Assembly: GCA_006384855.1 (NCBI GenBank)
Contig: VCJN01000419.1
Span: 1-64,000 of the forward strand
Length of the DNA stretch: 64,000 bases
Origin: Tetraselmis striata
Lineage: Eukaryota > Chlorophyta > Chlorodendrophyceae > Chlorodendrales > Chlorodendraceae
Reading direction: 5' to 3'
In this document: positions 1 to 11,011 of the stretch, in pieces
Position numbering within the stretch: the first letter of the stretch is position 1
How the letters are laid out: each line of letters begins with the position of its first letter
Program-made: the position numbers and the translations under genes
The notes under the pieces: model-generated
The model's input: the letters and a program-made list of their open reading frames with translations, nothing else
Database searches by the model: none
Told to the model about the DNA's origin: nothing

Positions 1-498
1 GGTGTACGGTCGCACTCCAGCCGCCGACGCACCGGTAAGAACACGCTGTACTGACCTTAACAGCGGAGTTGCATGCTGCCTACAGGAACAGCCGCTACAG
101 GTCCGGGACGCCATGTACATCTGACCTCTATTGGTGAGCAGTGTTGTTACGACCCGGTCGGCACCCGCAGATAGCCAGCGGCGTTTGCGTGATGTGATGC
201 GTGGTGCTCCTCACCAAACGTTGCTGAACCCATATTGTTGCCCCGCCGCAGGGATACCACAAGGAAAGCACCGCAAGCACGCAATGAAGACCAGCGCGGC
301 GAGGTTGTCTGTTGAATCCATCCGGCAGCCACCCAGCTCGAGTTTCTGGGCAAAGCCAATAACCCCCCCCCCCCCCCCGTCCGAGCACGCGGCGGGTGCC
401 AACGTGGCAATAAGGACACTGGAAACAAGAATTTGCCCTACCGTAGTTTGTCTATAGGTTAAACATAGACAAACTATGGCAGAACCACAGTGAATGTT
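1..498. other. No gene recognised; one repeat terminus and a poly-C run
   Basis: No convincing coding region. Positions 23-42 match the outer sequence of the short inverted-repeat family seen at 7722, 9545, 15102 and 29371 (CCGACGCACC followed by a TAAGAAC-like stretch). The partner end, if any, lies outside the window or is lost. A poly-C run sits at about 361-378. Confidence 0.5.
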
Positions 499-1314
499 CT
501 AATATGGTGCTAGCAAGCCCAATTTGATATCCTTACTTCCAACAGGCGAGTCGCCCCCCGTGATGCAATTCAAGTATAGATATGATGGAGACAGTGTGGT
601 TCTTTTGGCAGTGATGGCGCCGTATGTGGCCAGCGTCCAAGCAGCGTCCAAGCCATGTAATGGGGCCTTGGCATGCCATGGCAGGCGGCCCACCTCCTCC
701 GCTTGCTTCTCATTCAGGGTGTTCACGTCCCGGAGGCTGTGCCCCCGCTCCAGCCGCCCCCATGTGCGCGCCCCGCCCTCTGCCTCGTCGCGGTGGCCGG
801 CGCCCTCCGCCACTGCATGCAGCTGCTCTGACCACGCCGGCGGCAGCGGCGCCGCGTCTGCCGGGTTGAGCTCGACCGCGGAGGCGGAGGCGGAGCGGCC
901 GTGCAGCGCGGCCTCCCGCTGCTGCTGGATGCCGACCAGCGTGGAGTCGCATGTGAGCTCCAGGCTGAGGTCGGACGCGTTGGGCGCCGGCGGCGGGCTC
1001 CGGGACGGCGGGCGCGGCTGCTGGTGCTGCGGGGAGGCGGAGGCAAACGGGCTGCGCTGGGCCTGCGGCGGCGCTGGCTGGGTCGGCGGCTCAGACCCCA
1101 GCCTGACCTGGGTGGGCTGGGGCGCCGTGGGGGGAACCGCTGGCTGGTGGACGGCAGCGGCGGGCGACGGGGCGGCCTCCTCCTTGGCGCAGATGACCAC
1201 GCATGCTGGCGCACCGGGCTGGGCGACACGGCGACTAGGGGTAGCGATGCCGGCATCCAAGACGGCGGAGATGAGGTGGTTGAGGCGTGGGAGCCGGGGG
1301 GGGGGGGGAGTCAA
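499..1314 (-). CDS. Hypothetical proline/alanine-rich protein exon(s)
   Basis: One long minus-strand open frame of about 270 codons. The N-terminal half is Pro/Ala/Gln-rich. The C-terminal half is less biased and charged (motifs such as LELTCDSTLVGIQQQREAAL and SLRDVNTLNEKQAEEV), which looks coding. A C-rich run on the sense strand near 1300 resembles the poly-C intron tracts of the better gene models, so the true 5' exon edge may lie between 1200 and 1300. No family is recognised. GC-rich DNA yields long chance frames, so existence is only moderately supported and the boundaries are approximate. Confidence 0.35.
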   Translation of the reverse strand: MTPPPPRLPRLNHLISAVLDAGIATPSRRVAQPGAPACVVICAKEEAAPSPAAAVHQPAVPPTAPQPTQVRLGSEPPTQPAPPQAQRSPFASASPQHQQPRPPSRSPPPAPNASDLSLELTCDSTLVGIQQQREAALHGRSASASAVELNPADAAPLPPAWSEQLHAVAEGAGHRDEAEGGARTWGRLERGHSLRDVNTLNEKQAEEVGRLPWHAKAPLHGLDAAWTLATYGAITAKRTTLSPSYLYLNCITGGDSPVGSKDIKLGLLAPY

Positions 1315-1464
1315 AAGATTTCCTGTGAAGTATCTTTCGGGATCAATTTTAAACGAAATACGTTTGGGGGTGTTCCCATCTTGCCATCACGCGCTGCAAT
1401 CTCTCCCGAATGGGTAGTGCACAGCCGCGAATGAGGTGCTTGTGTCATATCATGAGTAACTATG

Positions 1465-1841
1465 CTATGCAATGACATCTCTCTGGCCTGATGCCCCACC
1501 CTGGCCTGGTTCTGACCAGCCCATCCCCAATCGAAGGTGCGGATTGAGCATGTGGGCAGCGACTCGCACCTTGCCACCGCCCTGCCGGAAGAAGGAGCCA
1601 CCCGCCCTTGCTGCTGATGCTGCTTGGCGGGGCGAGGGGTGCGGTGCTGCGCGGCGGAGGACGGGCGCGGCAACCACCTTCCCCGCAATGCTTCCACGCC
1701 GTTCCAGGCGGCGGTCAACCCCCTCCCCCGCGGCGCAGGAAGGGCTGCTTCGGCTTGCGGCGGCCCGCGCCGCCGCCGCTGTACCGGCGGGTCCACGCTC
1801 ATAATCGCGACGGCCCGCCTCGCCAACTCCCACGCAGTCAC
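1465..1841 (-). CDS. Possible upstream exon of the same hypothetical gene
   Basis: A minus-strand open frame starts with an ATG at 1841 and opens with MTAWELARRAVAIMSVD, followed by an Arg/Pro-rich segment. It lies directly upstream, in transcription direction, of the frame at 499-1314 and could be its first exon; a GTGGTT donor-like site follows the segment ending EALRG. Competing frames on both strands are equally long. The call rests on position and amino-acid balance only. Confidence 0.2.
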
Positions 1842-1900
1842 GAGTATGCTCTGGTGAAGAGCAGCGACGGCAGCGAGGCGCGAACCCGTTTCAGCACCTT

Positions 1901-1948
1901 AGCCGTGTAAGCTGGGATGTTTTAGCCGTGTAAGCTGGGATGTTTGCC
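1901..1948. repeat. Tandem duplication, unit about 23-24 bp
   Basis: The unit beginning TTAGCCGTGTAAGCTGGGAT occurs twice head to tail. It lies in a spacer with no recognised gene. Confidence 0.8.
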
Positions 1949-1949
1949 A

Positions 1950-3005
1950 GCAGTGAATAGGTGTGGCACCTCTCCGGACGTCCCGTTGACCCGCCGCGGC
2001 CGTTGGCTCCCCCCAGATGTGTAGGAGTTCCTAGGACTACGCGCAGTGCGGTAGTACCTGGTACTCGTACTTTTAAAAGGGATATAAAGGGGGGGGCGGG
2101 GGGGGAACCACTCGTGCGTGGGGTTGACCGCCTGACCGCGATGCGCGCCGAGTCAAACGCGGGCTGACGAGGACGGCAGTGCCGAGGGACTGCAGAGGCT
2201 GAGGCACGCTTCTACGAGGGCCGACGACTTGGCGGCCACCAGCGAAGGTAGTATATTCGGAATCAAACGCGAACGGCTGTGCGGCAGCAGGTGGCAGTAC
2301 CGGTACCGTACCAGAAAGGATACCTCGAACGCGTTGACGCAATCAATCCTCCAGCGCCAGCAGGCGGCAGGCTAGCGGGGTCATCGAGTTGAGGGCTGTG
2401 CTGACTCCTGAGGGTCATATCAGGAACCGAGACAACCATAGTCTTTCACTGCAACTACCTGTAGCTGATGCACCTCGGTACCTGTAACTAAATAAGTTCT
2501 CTTTCCCTTTACATGCACAGCGACTATGTACAAAACCGCACATCAACCGAGGCATCAGCAGACAGCAGTTGGCGGTGGCGGTTATTTATACTACTACCTG
2601 TACTACTACGCGCGCCGCCCCGAGCAGCTTGCACGCGCAGCACTTGCGGAAAATATACGAATATACAACGACAGCCGGTCGTCATCCTGCGCGGGCGCGC
2701 GCGGCCAGCTGATCGGCAGACGAAGGGCCGGCGGTGTTTCTCTACTCGGAGGTACTGTACTTCGCGAAAAACACGTGTACGGCGACGGACAGTCGGGCCG
2801 TCCAGCGGCGTACCGAGAAAACTGAGCGGCTTAATAAAAAAGGGGGTATCCCCCTTTTTAGGATGAGAGATACCTCAGCCGTAGCGGGCTAATACACTTT
2901 TAAGGGGGTTACAGTACCGTACCTGTACCCGGTAAGGCGTTGGCTACTCTACTGTGATCCGAGCGGGTTAGTACACTTTTGAAACTGGTGCTACGCCGCT
3001 TGACC
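1950..3005. other. Spacer; one strong hairpin, no gene recognised
   Basis: No coding region with recognisable composition. Positions 2837-2859 form a hairpin with a 10-bp perfect stem (AAAAAGGGGG, loop TAT, CCCCCTTTTT). A poly-G/A run (about 2090-2106) lies at the left. The hairpin is not tied to any gene end I can identify. Confidence 0.5.
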
Positions 3006-3901
3006 CCGTCCTATCCTAAGTTCCTAACCAGATGGCGATCCTGACTAATTTTGTAACCCGAACATTGCAAAGATCGTGGCCGTAGGATACTTGATGACGT
3101 TAATCGTATGGTCCAGATCCCATAGTGATTTGGGAAACCAAATCGCTATTTGGTCATCGCCGAGTGTTCGGATTGGTGGTCAAATCACGAGGCTCCAGCA
3201 ATAATTCGGACCTCAGCGAGTGACCAAATCACTCGCGTTTCCTATTTGGACGCGCAACGGTCGGTACGTCAAAGAGACTGTATGGACGGCACACATGCGC
3301 CCATCGTTCATCGCACGGCTCGCCGCTGTCGTGTGTAACGAACTCGCCGCCCGCCCACGGGTGGCCCACATGCGGCCCGCGGCCCACCCGTGGCAGACCC
3401 ACCACCCGGCCGCCATTACCCGTCTTACTGCGTGTTCGGCCGCCTACGTCGAAGCGACCACCCCAACCCGAAAGTCAGTCAACGTTTCTCGCGTATGGGC
3501 TATAGCTAGCGTACAGAAAGAGGACCATCTCTTAGCTGTCATCCCAACCGATGACGACGAGGAACACATGTTGGGCGGCTGGCAGTCGGATGCGCCCGCC
3601 GTGTGTGCGCCAGTCTGAGCGGCGCCATGGTGGTAGGCGGGTGCCACATGTAGGCGGCCCAATGCGATACCGTCAGTGAGTACGGACACAATGCGCACGG
3701 GCGGGGCTCCGAGCCGCTACCCACAGCGGCGGGCGTGGAGAGGAGCGGCTACCGTTACTGGCGCGGATGGCGCCATCAGTTGAAATCGCAAGATATGCAA
3801 ACACGATCGCTATTTGGTCAGGATAGGATGCATTCATGCATGCTATTCTCGTACGGGTGAAATCAGGTTTACAGATCAGTGATTTGGTTAGGATAGGACG
3901 G
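3006..3901 (+). mobile_element. Terminal-inverted-repeat element, copy 1 (about 0.9 kb)
   Basis: The 14-bp end CCGTCCTATCCTAA at 3006-3019 recurs inverted at 3888-3901. The whole stretch is homologous, in reverse orientation, to 24766-25664. Sub-terminal copies of a motif containing AATCGCTATTTGGTC appear near both ends. It carries one open frame (3220-3618) that is also recognisable in the other copy. This is a DNA-transposon-like or MITE-like structure. No DDE transposase motif was recognised, so the superfamily is unknown. No clear target-site duplication was found. Confidence 0.7.
3220..3618 (+). CDS. Conserved ORF of the inverted-repeat element, about 132 residues, function unknown
   Basis: The open frame begins with GTG where the second copy has ATG, so this copy's start may be mutated. 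Blocks conserved with the copy at 25462-25056 include MTKSLA-P-W-RNGRYVKE near the N-terminus, HPW-THHPAAITR in the middle and an acidic C-terminal block ASVQKEDHL-VIPTDDD followed by SDAPA-CAPI before the stop. Similarity at protein level across diverged DNA suggests a coding past. No domain is recognised. Confidence 0.45.
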   Translation: MTKSLAFPIWTRNGRYVKETVWTAHMRPSFIARLAAVVCNELAARPRVAHMRPAAHPWQTHHPAAITRLTACSAAYVEATTPTRKSVNVSRVWAIASVQKEDHLLAVIPTDDDEEHMLGGWQSDAPAVCAPV

Positions 3902-3904
3902 CGG

Positions 3905-5630
3905 TTAGACAGGTCCGATTTAATGTTATGTTTTAGTACTCTACTTTCCGGAGAAACATGGGGGGGGGGGGGGGGTGTTCACTTTGTAAGTGGCCTCAAC
4001 TTTATGTTTAGGTACTTGAGTAGTACTTGGCGGCTGGGAGCGGTGCATGAGCGGCTGGGGGGCTCAGCCCCGCACCGCCGGCGTGTTAGTTACGTGGATA
4101 GCGTCTAGAGAGAGCGCACGGAAAGTCTTTAATATCCATGCCATGCATACAGCAGCTTAGCAGCATCATAGCACTACATGGAGGGGTGGATAGGCCACCA
4201 CCGTATGGTTGGTTTGTGATGATGCTGATTGTAATATAGTGATGGTTCCAAAAAGTGCCCCAGCCCTTCCCCATGTTATGCTTGCATATGGCAGGGAACA
4301 CCCTTCTGCACACAGCCATGCATTGAAACCATAAATAAAAAAGTCATGCCAGTGGTAGTTATTGTGGCAACTTTGGGCATGTTCTACTAAGTACTGTGAG
4401 ATCAACAAAAATAAAGTAGAGGGGGTGGAAACAAAGGGGGGGGGTTCTAAAACATAAGATTAAATCGGACCTGCCTTATTGCTTATTGCCTTCGCGTTAC
4501 GAACTTTTCGACGCGACCGTGCGAATACCGTAGTAACGGTATATCATAACGGTATATCATACTGCCGATGGTCGCTAAATGAATAGACGTTACAATGCCC
4601 CCTTACAGTACCTGGTAAGGCGGCCCCCTACCAGGGCCGGTACCTGTACTGAGTTGGCATTCATTCTCTCGAGACACCGGCTGACCGGCACGGTCTACGA
4701 TTTCCCGCCCGCCTGCCCTCGGGTGGTCTGGATTTTATTTTGCGGTTCATCGACACTGAATATTGCTTTGATGATGATTTTGCGGCAAATTGACGATTCT
4801 TGCTGTGGTACGGAATTTGATTCGCTACTTTGACTGAATGGGCTAAATGTGTGAGATTCGCCGTTTGGTTCGAGTGGTGTTTTATTGCCGGATATTGCTG
4901 GCCTGGAGATTAGTGCGTGGTCGCTAGTGGCAGCGGTTTCCCCTGGCATCTTTCATTTCCTGTAGCGGATAATCCCCATCCCTAAAGCCCTGATGTACTA
5001 AATCCCCTATCCCTTGTGACTGAGCCGGTACACATAGGCTACCTGTACATACACAGTCGCGTACTCTCACAGTAGTGCCGCCTTGCTGACCGGCGGGCAC
5101 AGCGGTGAAGACGTCTGGGGATCATGTCGCGAGGAAACAAAAAATCAAATCGCGAGCCCATAATGTCGACGCCTGTTATTAATGCTGACCGCGCGAACAA
5201 CAGCAGCGCGCCAGCCCAGCAGCCGCCAACAACAGCATAGGAGGACAGGCGAGGGCAGACCAGTCGCTGACATCCATTCCCGCCGCTGACACCGCCGCTT
5301 CGGACAGTAGCGGGCCAGCTGAACGGGCGCACGCACAGCTGCAGCGAAGAGACCCGGCCCGGCTGCGCCGCCCGAGCCGCCCCTCTCGAACTCGAGGGCT
5401 CAGTGCGCCGTCGCTCGCGCTCAACCACCACCACTTGCCGTCCTACCCGTACCCGCGCACCGGCGGGAGGCAGCTCCGCCCCGGCGCGCCGCGCTCATCC
5501 CGCCCTGCCCACTCCTTTCCGCTCCTGCCTGGCCCTACCCTTGCCCCCGCCGCCGCGGCGCTCTCCGAGCGCCTGTTTTCGTGGCCGGCTGCTGGACGCG
5601 CCTGGGGAGGTCCGCACGCTCGGCGTTCCG
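3905..5630. other. Spacer upstream of the coiled-coil gene
   Basis: No gene recognised. It holds a poly-G run (about 3960-3976), a short tandem of a TAACGGTATATCATA-like motif (about 4533-4562) and a 5' flank that becomes GC-rich after 5100. The region just before 5631 is probably promoter and 5' UTR of the next gene, but I see no defined promoter element. Confidence 0.4.
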
Positions 5631-7387
5631 ATGGGGCGCAAGAAAGGGAAGAAGGTGCGGGCTTGACCGGCTGAGCGCCGCGTTCCCGGGGCCGCCGGGG
5701 GTTCGTTTTGTCACCGCCGAGGCAGCCGGAAGCAGGTGGCCGAAAAGACATACAGAGTAGCGGGGGAGGGGGGGCAGCTGCCATGGCGGGTGGGGCGCCC
5801 TGGTGTGGCGTGCCTTGCTCTGTCCAGGCGGCCTCTAAGCTTGCCACTGCTTCCCGGCTGGGATGGATCGCAGGGCCGGGCGGGCAAGGCGGGTGGGGGC
5901 AAGCCGCCTGGCCTGACGGGGCATTCGCCGGCGCCCTCGGTGACACCAACCGAGAGCGAGGCGGACACCACTGACCTGGACGAGGACGAGGCGCTGGGGG
6001 AGGAGCAACAGGAGCAACAGGAGCAGGTGGAGCTGGAGGAGGAGGAACAAGAGCAGGAGGAAGTGGTCCAGGCGGCTCGGGCGGTGAGCCAGGATGGCCG
6101 CACTCCCCTCTCACTCCCACGAAGAAAACATCATGAGCGCTTGATTTTCACACAGCCCATTCACGGTGCGCTGCCTGCTGATGTCTGACTGCATCGGTGG
6201 GTGGCAGGAAGAGGAGGAGGATGCGGAGGAGAAGCAGCAGCAAGAGGCCGCTGCATCAGCTGCGGCTGCAGCTCCGTCAGGGGATGAGAGCGGGGCGGAG
6301 TCGGCCGGGGCGCCGGCGCAGCCAACGCCAGCAGGGCACGGCAGCATCATGGACGCGGCCTTTGCGGGCGAGACCCCGCCTGACCCGGACGTGTCGCCCA
6401 TTCGGCCCACGCAGCCCGTAGGGGAAAGCGTATTGGACTCCCCTGGCCATCACCTGGAGCTGTCCTTCAACGAGCGGGTGGCCGGTGGGCGAGAGGAGGG
6501 CGCGGGGGGACCGCCCGGCGAGGAGCTGCACTCGACTGCGCCGGGTGCCCCCGTGCAGGCAGCGCCGGGCCACCCCCTGGATCCAGGTGACCTCCCGGCC
6601 GGTGCCCCCCCCCCCCCCCCTGGCTGCTCAGGCAGCATCTCGCAGGGCGGCGCGGCTGAGTGGGTGCGCCTGCTGCGATCCGCAGACCCGTCGGCGCCGG
6701 AGGCTGAGGGTCAGCCGGGCATGCGGACGCCCCGTGCACTGTCGCTGCTGCCCACGGGCAGCCCGCTGCAGATGCCCTCCCCGCTGATGGCCTCCGACAC
6801 CGACTTTATCGTTTTGGTACGCCCCAAACCTGGGGGGGGGGGGGGGGGGGGGGGGGGGTTTGGGCGCCTGGCGGGGCAAGCAGTGCCTGCTGGCATGCCG
6901 TGCATGTGTGTCGGCTGGCTGAGCGGCTTTCCGGCGCGGCATGGCAGGCGGCGGAGGTGGAGCGGCTGGAGGGGGAGCTGGCGGAGAGTCAGCACCGCTG
7001 GCGGGCGGCTGAGGCGCAGTTGCGCGGGCTGCAGGAGGCGAGCTCGCAGGCACACGAGTACCAGCAGAAGATGGCGCGCCTGGAGGCGGCGGTGCAGGGC
7101 AGGGACGCGCAGTTGGTGGCGCTGCAGCAGGTCCGCCTGCCCCCTCCCCATCCACCCGTCGGACACACATCCACATCTGCGCCCTATAAACCTGCTCCGA
7201 CTGTTGCAGCGGGTGAAGGGAAGTGCGATAGGGGATGCTCTGTGACAATTACCCTAAGCTTAATCACCGATGCGTGCCACCCACAGGAGCGCGGCGAGCT
7301 GCACAAGGAGGCCACGCGGCTGAAGGAGCGCGTGGTGGAAGTGCGGAAGGAAACCAGGCGGGAGGTGCGTGGCGCAACAGTATCCTT

Positions 7388-7431
<44 letters not shown>

Positions 7432-7884
7432 GCGCGCGCGCACACGCACACACATACTATAACCACGCTTTGGGTTGCGGTATATGTTCGGTTTTGAACC
7501 CCCCCCCCCCCCCCCCCCCACACGCAAAGGGAGGAAAAAATGTATTTATCTGGAAATACATCGGAGTGCACCAGCAATATTGCACGGGTCTTACTGCAAA
7601 GCAATTCATTATGTTTTGCACCCGTGAATCCAATTAGATGTAACGGATCTAATCGGGTAACCATACCCGTATAACTATACACGCACTTTTATATATCCAG
7701 ATGTATATCTATGTATTTACTGGTGCCGACGCACCTATAAGAACCATTATTACAAGACTTCAATCGGGCTTGCATGCAGCCTATAACATTCGCTATAGTT
7801 TCCTCTACATTTTACCTCAGGGCAGGCAGGGGCAGGTACTTATTCGCGGTGTTATTTTATAGGCTTGGCACCACTTCTCACACA

Positions 7885-7920
<36 letters not shown>

Positions 7921-10900
7921 TGCGCGCGCGGGTAGAGCAGGTTCTTAAGCCACAGTGAATTTATTTCTCCGCCGGCACCCGTAGGAATGTGGTGTCGATG
8001 GTGAGCATGTGGCGATTGGATGCCTCGGCGCTGCCCTGCACAGGTGCAAAAGGCGGAGATGGACGCGGTGGCGGCGCGGCTAGAGCGCGCCGAGCGCGCG
8101 CTGGAGCACGAGCGCAACGAGAAGATCCGCGTGGAGAAGCAACTGGCGGAGGCACGCGGCACGGGCGAGGCGGGCGCGGCGGCGCTGGAGGAGGTGCCCC
8201 CCCCCCCCGCCCCCCCCCCCCCCCCCCCCCCCTTTGCATGCCACTTCCCCCCACCCGCCCACGCACACCCTCTTTGGCGGCTCACTCCTCCATCATCCCT
8301 CACCGCCTCTCCCGACCAAAGACGATGAGTCGGCTTGTTGTTCATGTCCCTGCCCTCCTTGAGCGTCCAACATAGCACGGGCGCCGCCTCCAGGACGGTG
8401 CCCGTCCAGTTCCTTAGCTTCGCTTAGCTTAGATCGGGACGCCATCCGTAGTCTTTTCTTCATCCCTTGTGATAAGTTACGTTTCTCCTGTGCTCCATTA
8501 CCACTCCTACAATGCGCGCCCGCCCTCTCCCGCTCTGCCACCCGCCAGCGCAAGCAGTCCTTCTCACCCCCCTCCCCCTTTCCTCCCGCCCCCCCCCCCC
8601 CTCCTCTCCTGCCTTCCCTGCTCGCATTGCCGTAGATTGGCGCCCTGAAGGAGCAGCTGCGGGACACCCAGACGGAGCTGGACACCGCGCAGGAGGAGCT
8701 GGCCGCGGAGACGGCCATGGCGAGTGCCTACCCGGAGCTGCGCTGCTGCTGTGTGGTTGGGCCGGGGAGGCGGGGCGCCCTCTGACTGCTGCCGGCTGCC
8801 GCTGCGGCGGGCGCAGGTGGACAAGCTGAAGGAGCAACTAAACGCGCTGCTGGCGACGGGGGATGCCAAGCTGAAGGAGCACGCGGACATGTCGGCAGAG
8901 CTGACGGCGCTGCGGGAGTTTCGCGCCCAAGCGGAGGGCGACACGGCGGCGGTGCCCTCCCCCCCCCCCCCCCTCCCCCCCCCCTCCCTCCCCCCCCCCC
9001 CCCCCCCCCCTCCTAAGTGTTCCTAGGGACCACCACGCGGATACGTGCCACCGGGACCAGGCATGCACCCAAGTACTTCTGGGGCGGATGCCGGAGAAGG
9101 GCGCGCGGCAGCCACCGGGGGGAAGGGACTAAGGCACCCGGCCCCCGTTTGCGCACCCCCTGCCTCGCTCACCGCAGCTACAGGAGGAGCTGGAGGGCGC
9201 GCGCTTGGCTGCTAGGGCAGCAGAGATCAAGGCCGCCAACGCGGACACGCTGTCCCTGGACCTGCAGTCCAAGTGCCAGTCCCTGGGTGACCCCCCCCCC
9301 CCCCCCCCTCCCCCTCTCTCCAAGGGTCATCCCGCCCCTTGGCAGCCTTGCTCGCCTGGTGGGGACCCGGAGTGTGCCACAGGACACTTCAGCCTCGAGA
9401 GACCCCACGTGAGCTTATCTCAGGTCGGAGCTGTTGAAATCCGCGTGGATTCCAACCAGAGCTCAGCTCGACTGAGTTCACACTGAGTATTCCTGTGACG
9501 GCGCTCTCGGAATCAGCGCACATGTTATTGGGAATCGCTCTGCTGGTACCGACGCACCTGAAAGGCCCGGAGTGTAAGCCTCAAAAGGGGGGAGAATGCT
9601 ACGCTCTTCACGCGCGGCTTCTGGCTGTATGCTGGGTGGTTTTCCACAGGAAGGGGCTCGGGCCTGGTGTCAGGGCAGGGTGTCGGCGCTGGCGCGTGTT
9701 GACGTGCGCCGCCCGCGCGCCGCGGCAGGGGAGACGCTCGGGAAGATGATAGAGGAGAACACGGAGCTGGCGGATGTGCTGAACCGGCGGGCGGTGCAGG
9801 CGGCGGAGCGGGCGGCCGCTGAGGCGGGTGCCGAGGCGGGCGGCGCCAAGGAGGACGGAGGAGGGGGAGGGTCGGCGGAGGGGGAGGCAGCGGTGGAGGC
9901 GGCGGGGCAGGGGGGGAGTGATGGGGAGGTGCTGACGCTGCCCGAGGGCGGCGGCGGCATGGGGGAGGGGGAGCTGCAGCTGCTGGTGCTGGCGGAGGAG
10001 GTGGGGCGGCTGGAGGGGGCGCTGGAGGAGGAGCGCGCCAAGCTGGCCGCGTTGGCGGAGGCGGCGGCTGGGGACGACGCGGAGCTGGGGGCGCTGAGGG
10101 CGCGAGTGCGCGAGCTGGAGGTAAACCACATGTGTGCCAGTTCACATCATTACCGAATGCGCAGATTTATACTGCTTTATTACCCGAAGTGAGAAAGACA
10201 CGACAATTGTGAGGATTTATATCCATATGTGTATACCATGTATGCACCGGCAGGAGCGGTGTATGTATCTGTTAATCTGTGTATATGTTCGGGTACCGGA
10301 ATAAAAAGGTTTGTATACGTTTTGAATTCTTACATGTCCGATATAGCCGATATATAACCGTAACTTTACCGCTCTAGCATGGAATAACAAGTGTATCGAA
10401 AGCAAGAACCGCGCCGTTGAGCGTCGGCATTATTGAGCATCCGGCCAGCGTGGATGACCGGAGCGCCACGGGCAGCTAACTCGGGATCCCGCCTCGTCCC
10501 GCCCCTTCGCGCGCTTTCATTCCAGGCGGGGCAGGCGGGCGGCAGAGAGGGCCCCGAGGCGTCTGCGGCGGCCGAGGAAGAAGATGAGGACAAGCAGCAC
10601 GCCGCGATGCTGGCGCTGCACCGCGAAGTCACCAACCTGAAGGCCGAGCTCGCCGAGTCGCGCTCCCAGCTGCGGCGCGCCGGGCTTGGGCCGGCCGAAG
10701 CCGACCGGGGGCAGGGCGCTGCGGTCGGCGGCGCCGACACTGTCGCAATTGGCATCCTCTCTGATCGGGACTACAGCGTGCCCGGTGGAGAAGTGCACCT
10801 CACCGGCGGCGAGGCTGGGGCGACGGAGCGCCAAGCCGAGCCCGAAATCCGGCCCGTCGATGACGCGGCGAACCATATCGCACCCGAGCACCCCGCCCAG

Positions 10901-11011
10901 AGACCACCTCCCCGGCGGTCAGCTGCGGCAGTCGGCGCTAAAGATCGGCCGGCGGCCGGCGCCAATGCAAGCGGCGGCGGCCTGTGGGGTTTCATCTCCG
11001 GCGCGCCCTGA
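5631..11011 (+). CDS. Acidic coiled-coil protein, 819 residues, 11 exons
   Basis: Exons: 5631-5654, 5874-6083, 6208-6816, 6948-7130, 7287-7364, 8044-8193, 8636-8719, 8817-8951, 9178-9286, 9729-10120, 10526-11011. All joins keep the frame. The N-terminus is MGRKKGKK; residues about 30-80 are a Gln/Glu-rich acidic stretch; residues about 80-280 are low-complexity and Pro-rich. Exons 4-11 encode heptad-like segments rich in Leu, Glu, Ala and Arg (for example VERLEGELAESQHRW, LKEQLRDTQTELDTAQEEL), i.e. long coiled coil. The protein ends GGLWGFISGAP. The intron after exon 7 uses a GC donor (GCGAGT). TGTAA lies at 11066-11070, about 55 bases past the stop. A golgin-like or cytoskeletal tether is conceivable, but no named family is established. 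Confidence 0.85.
6832..6858 (+). repeat. Poly-G run of 27 in intron 3 of the coiled-coil gene
   Basis: Lies 15 bases after the GTACGC donor at 6817. It is the exception to the usual pattern, since most intron tracts in this window are poly-C on the sense strand. Confidence 0.95.
7389..7452. repeat. (CA)n / (CG)n microsatellite in intron 5
   Basis: About 20 CA dinucleotides followed by CG dinucleotides and a short CA stretch, just inside the long intron 7365-8043 of the coiled-coil gene. A poly-C run of about 20 follows at 7499-7519. Confidence 0.95.
7722..7981 (+). mobile_element. Short inverted-repeat element inside intron 5
   Basis: The left end reads GGTGCCGACGCACCTATAAG; the right end carries the inverted counterpart CCGGCACCCG, with GTTCTTAAG about 20-30 bases inside it. 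The interior is AT-richer than the flanks and includes a second (CA)n stretch at 7882-7914. The same left end occurs at 9545, 15102 and 29371. It looks like a non-autonomous terminal-inverted-repeat element sitting in an intron. No target duplication is evident. Confidence 0.5.
9545..9560 (+). repeat. Isolated end of the same short inverted-repeat family
   Basis: GGTACCGACGCACCTG matches the left terminus found at 7722 and 29371. It lies in intron 9 (9287-9728) of the coiled-coil gene. No matching right end was located, so this is either a fragment or an element whose other end has diverged. Confidence 0.45.

Noticed and set aside
5743-6188. Long overlapping open frames on the opposite strand of the coiled-coil gene and similar GC-rich regions
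   Set aside because: They are shadows of the coding frame, rich in Arg/Pro/Ala, with no motif and incompatible with the clean exon phases of the plus-strand model.
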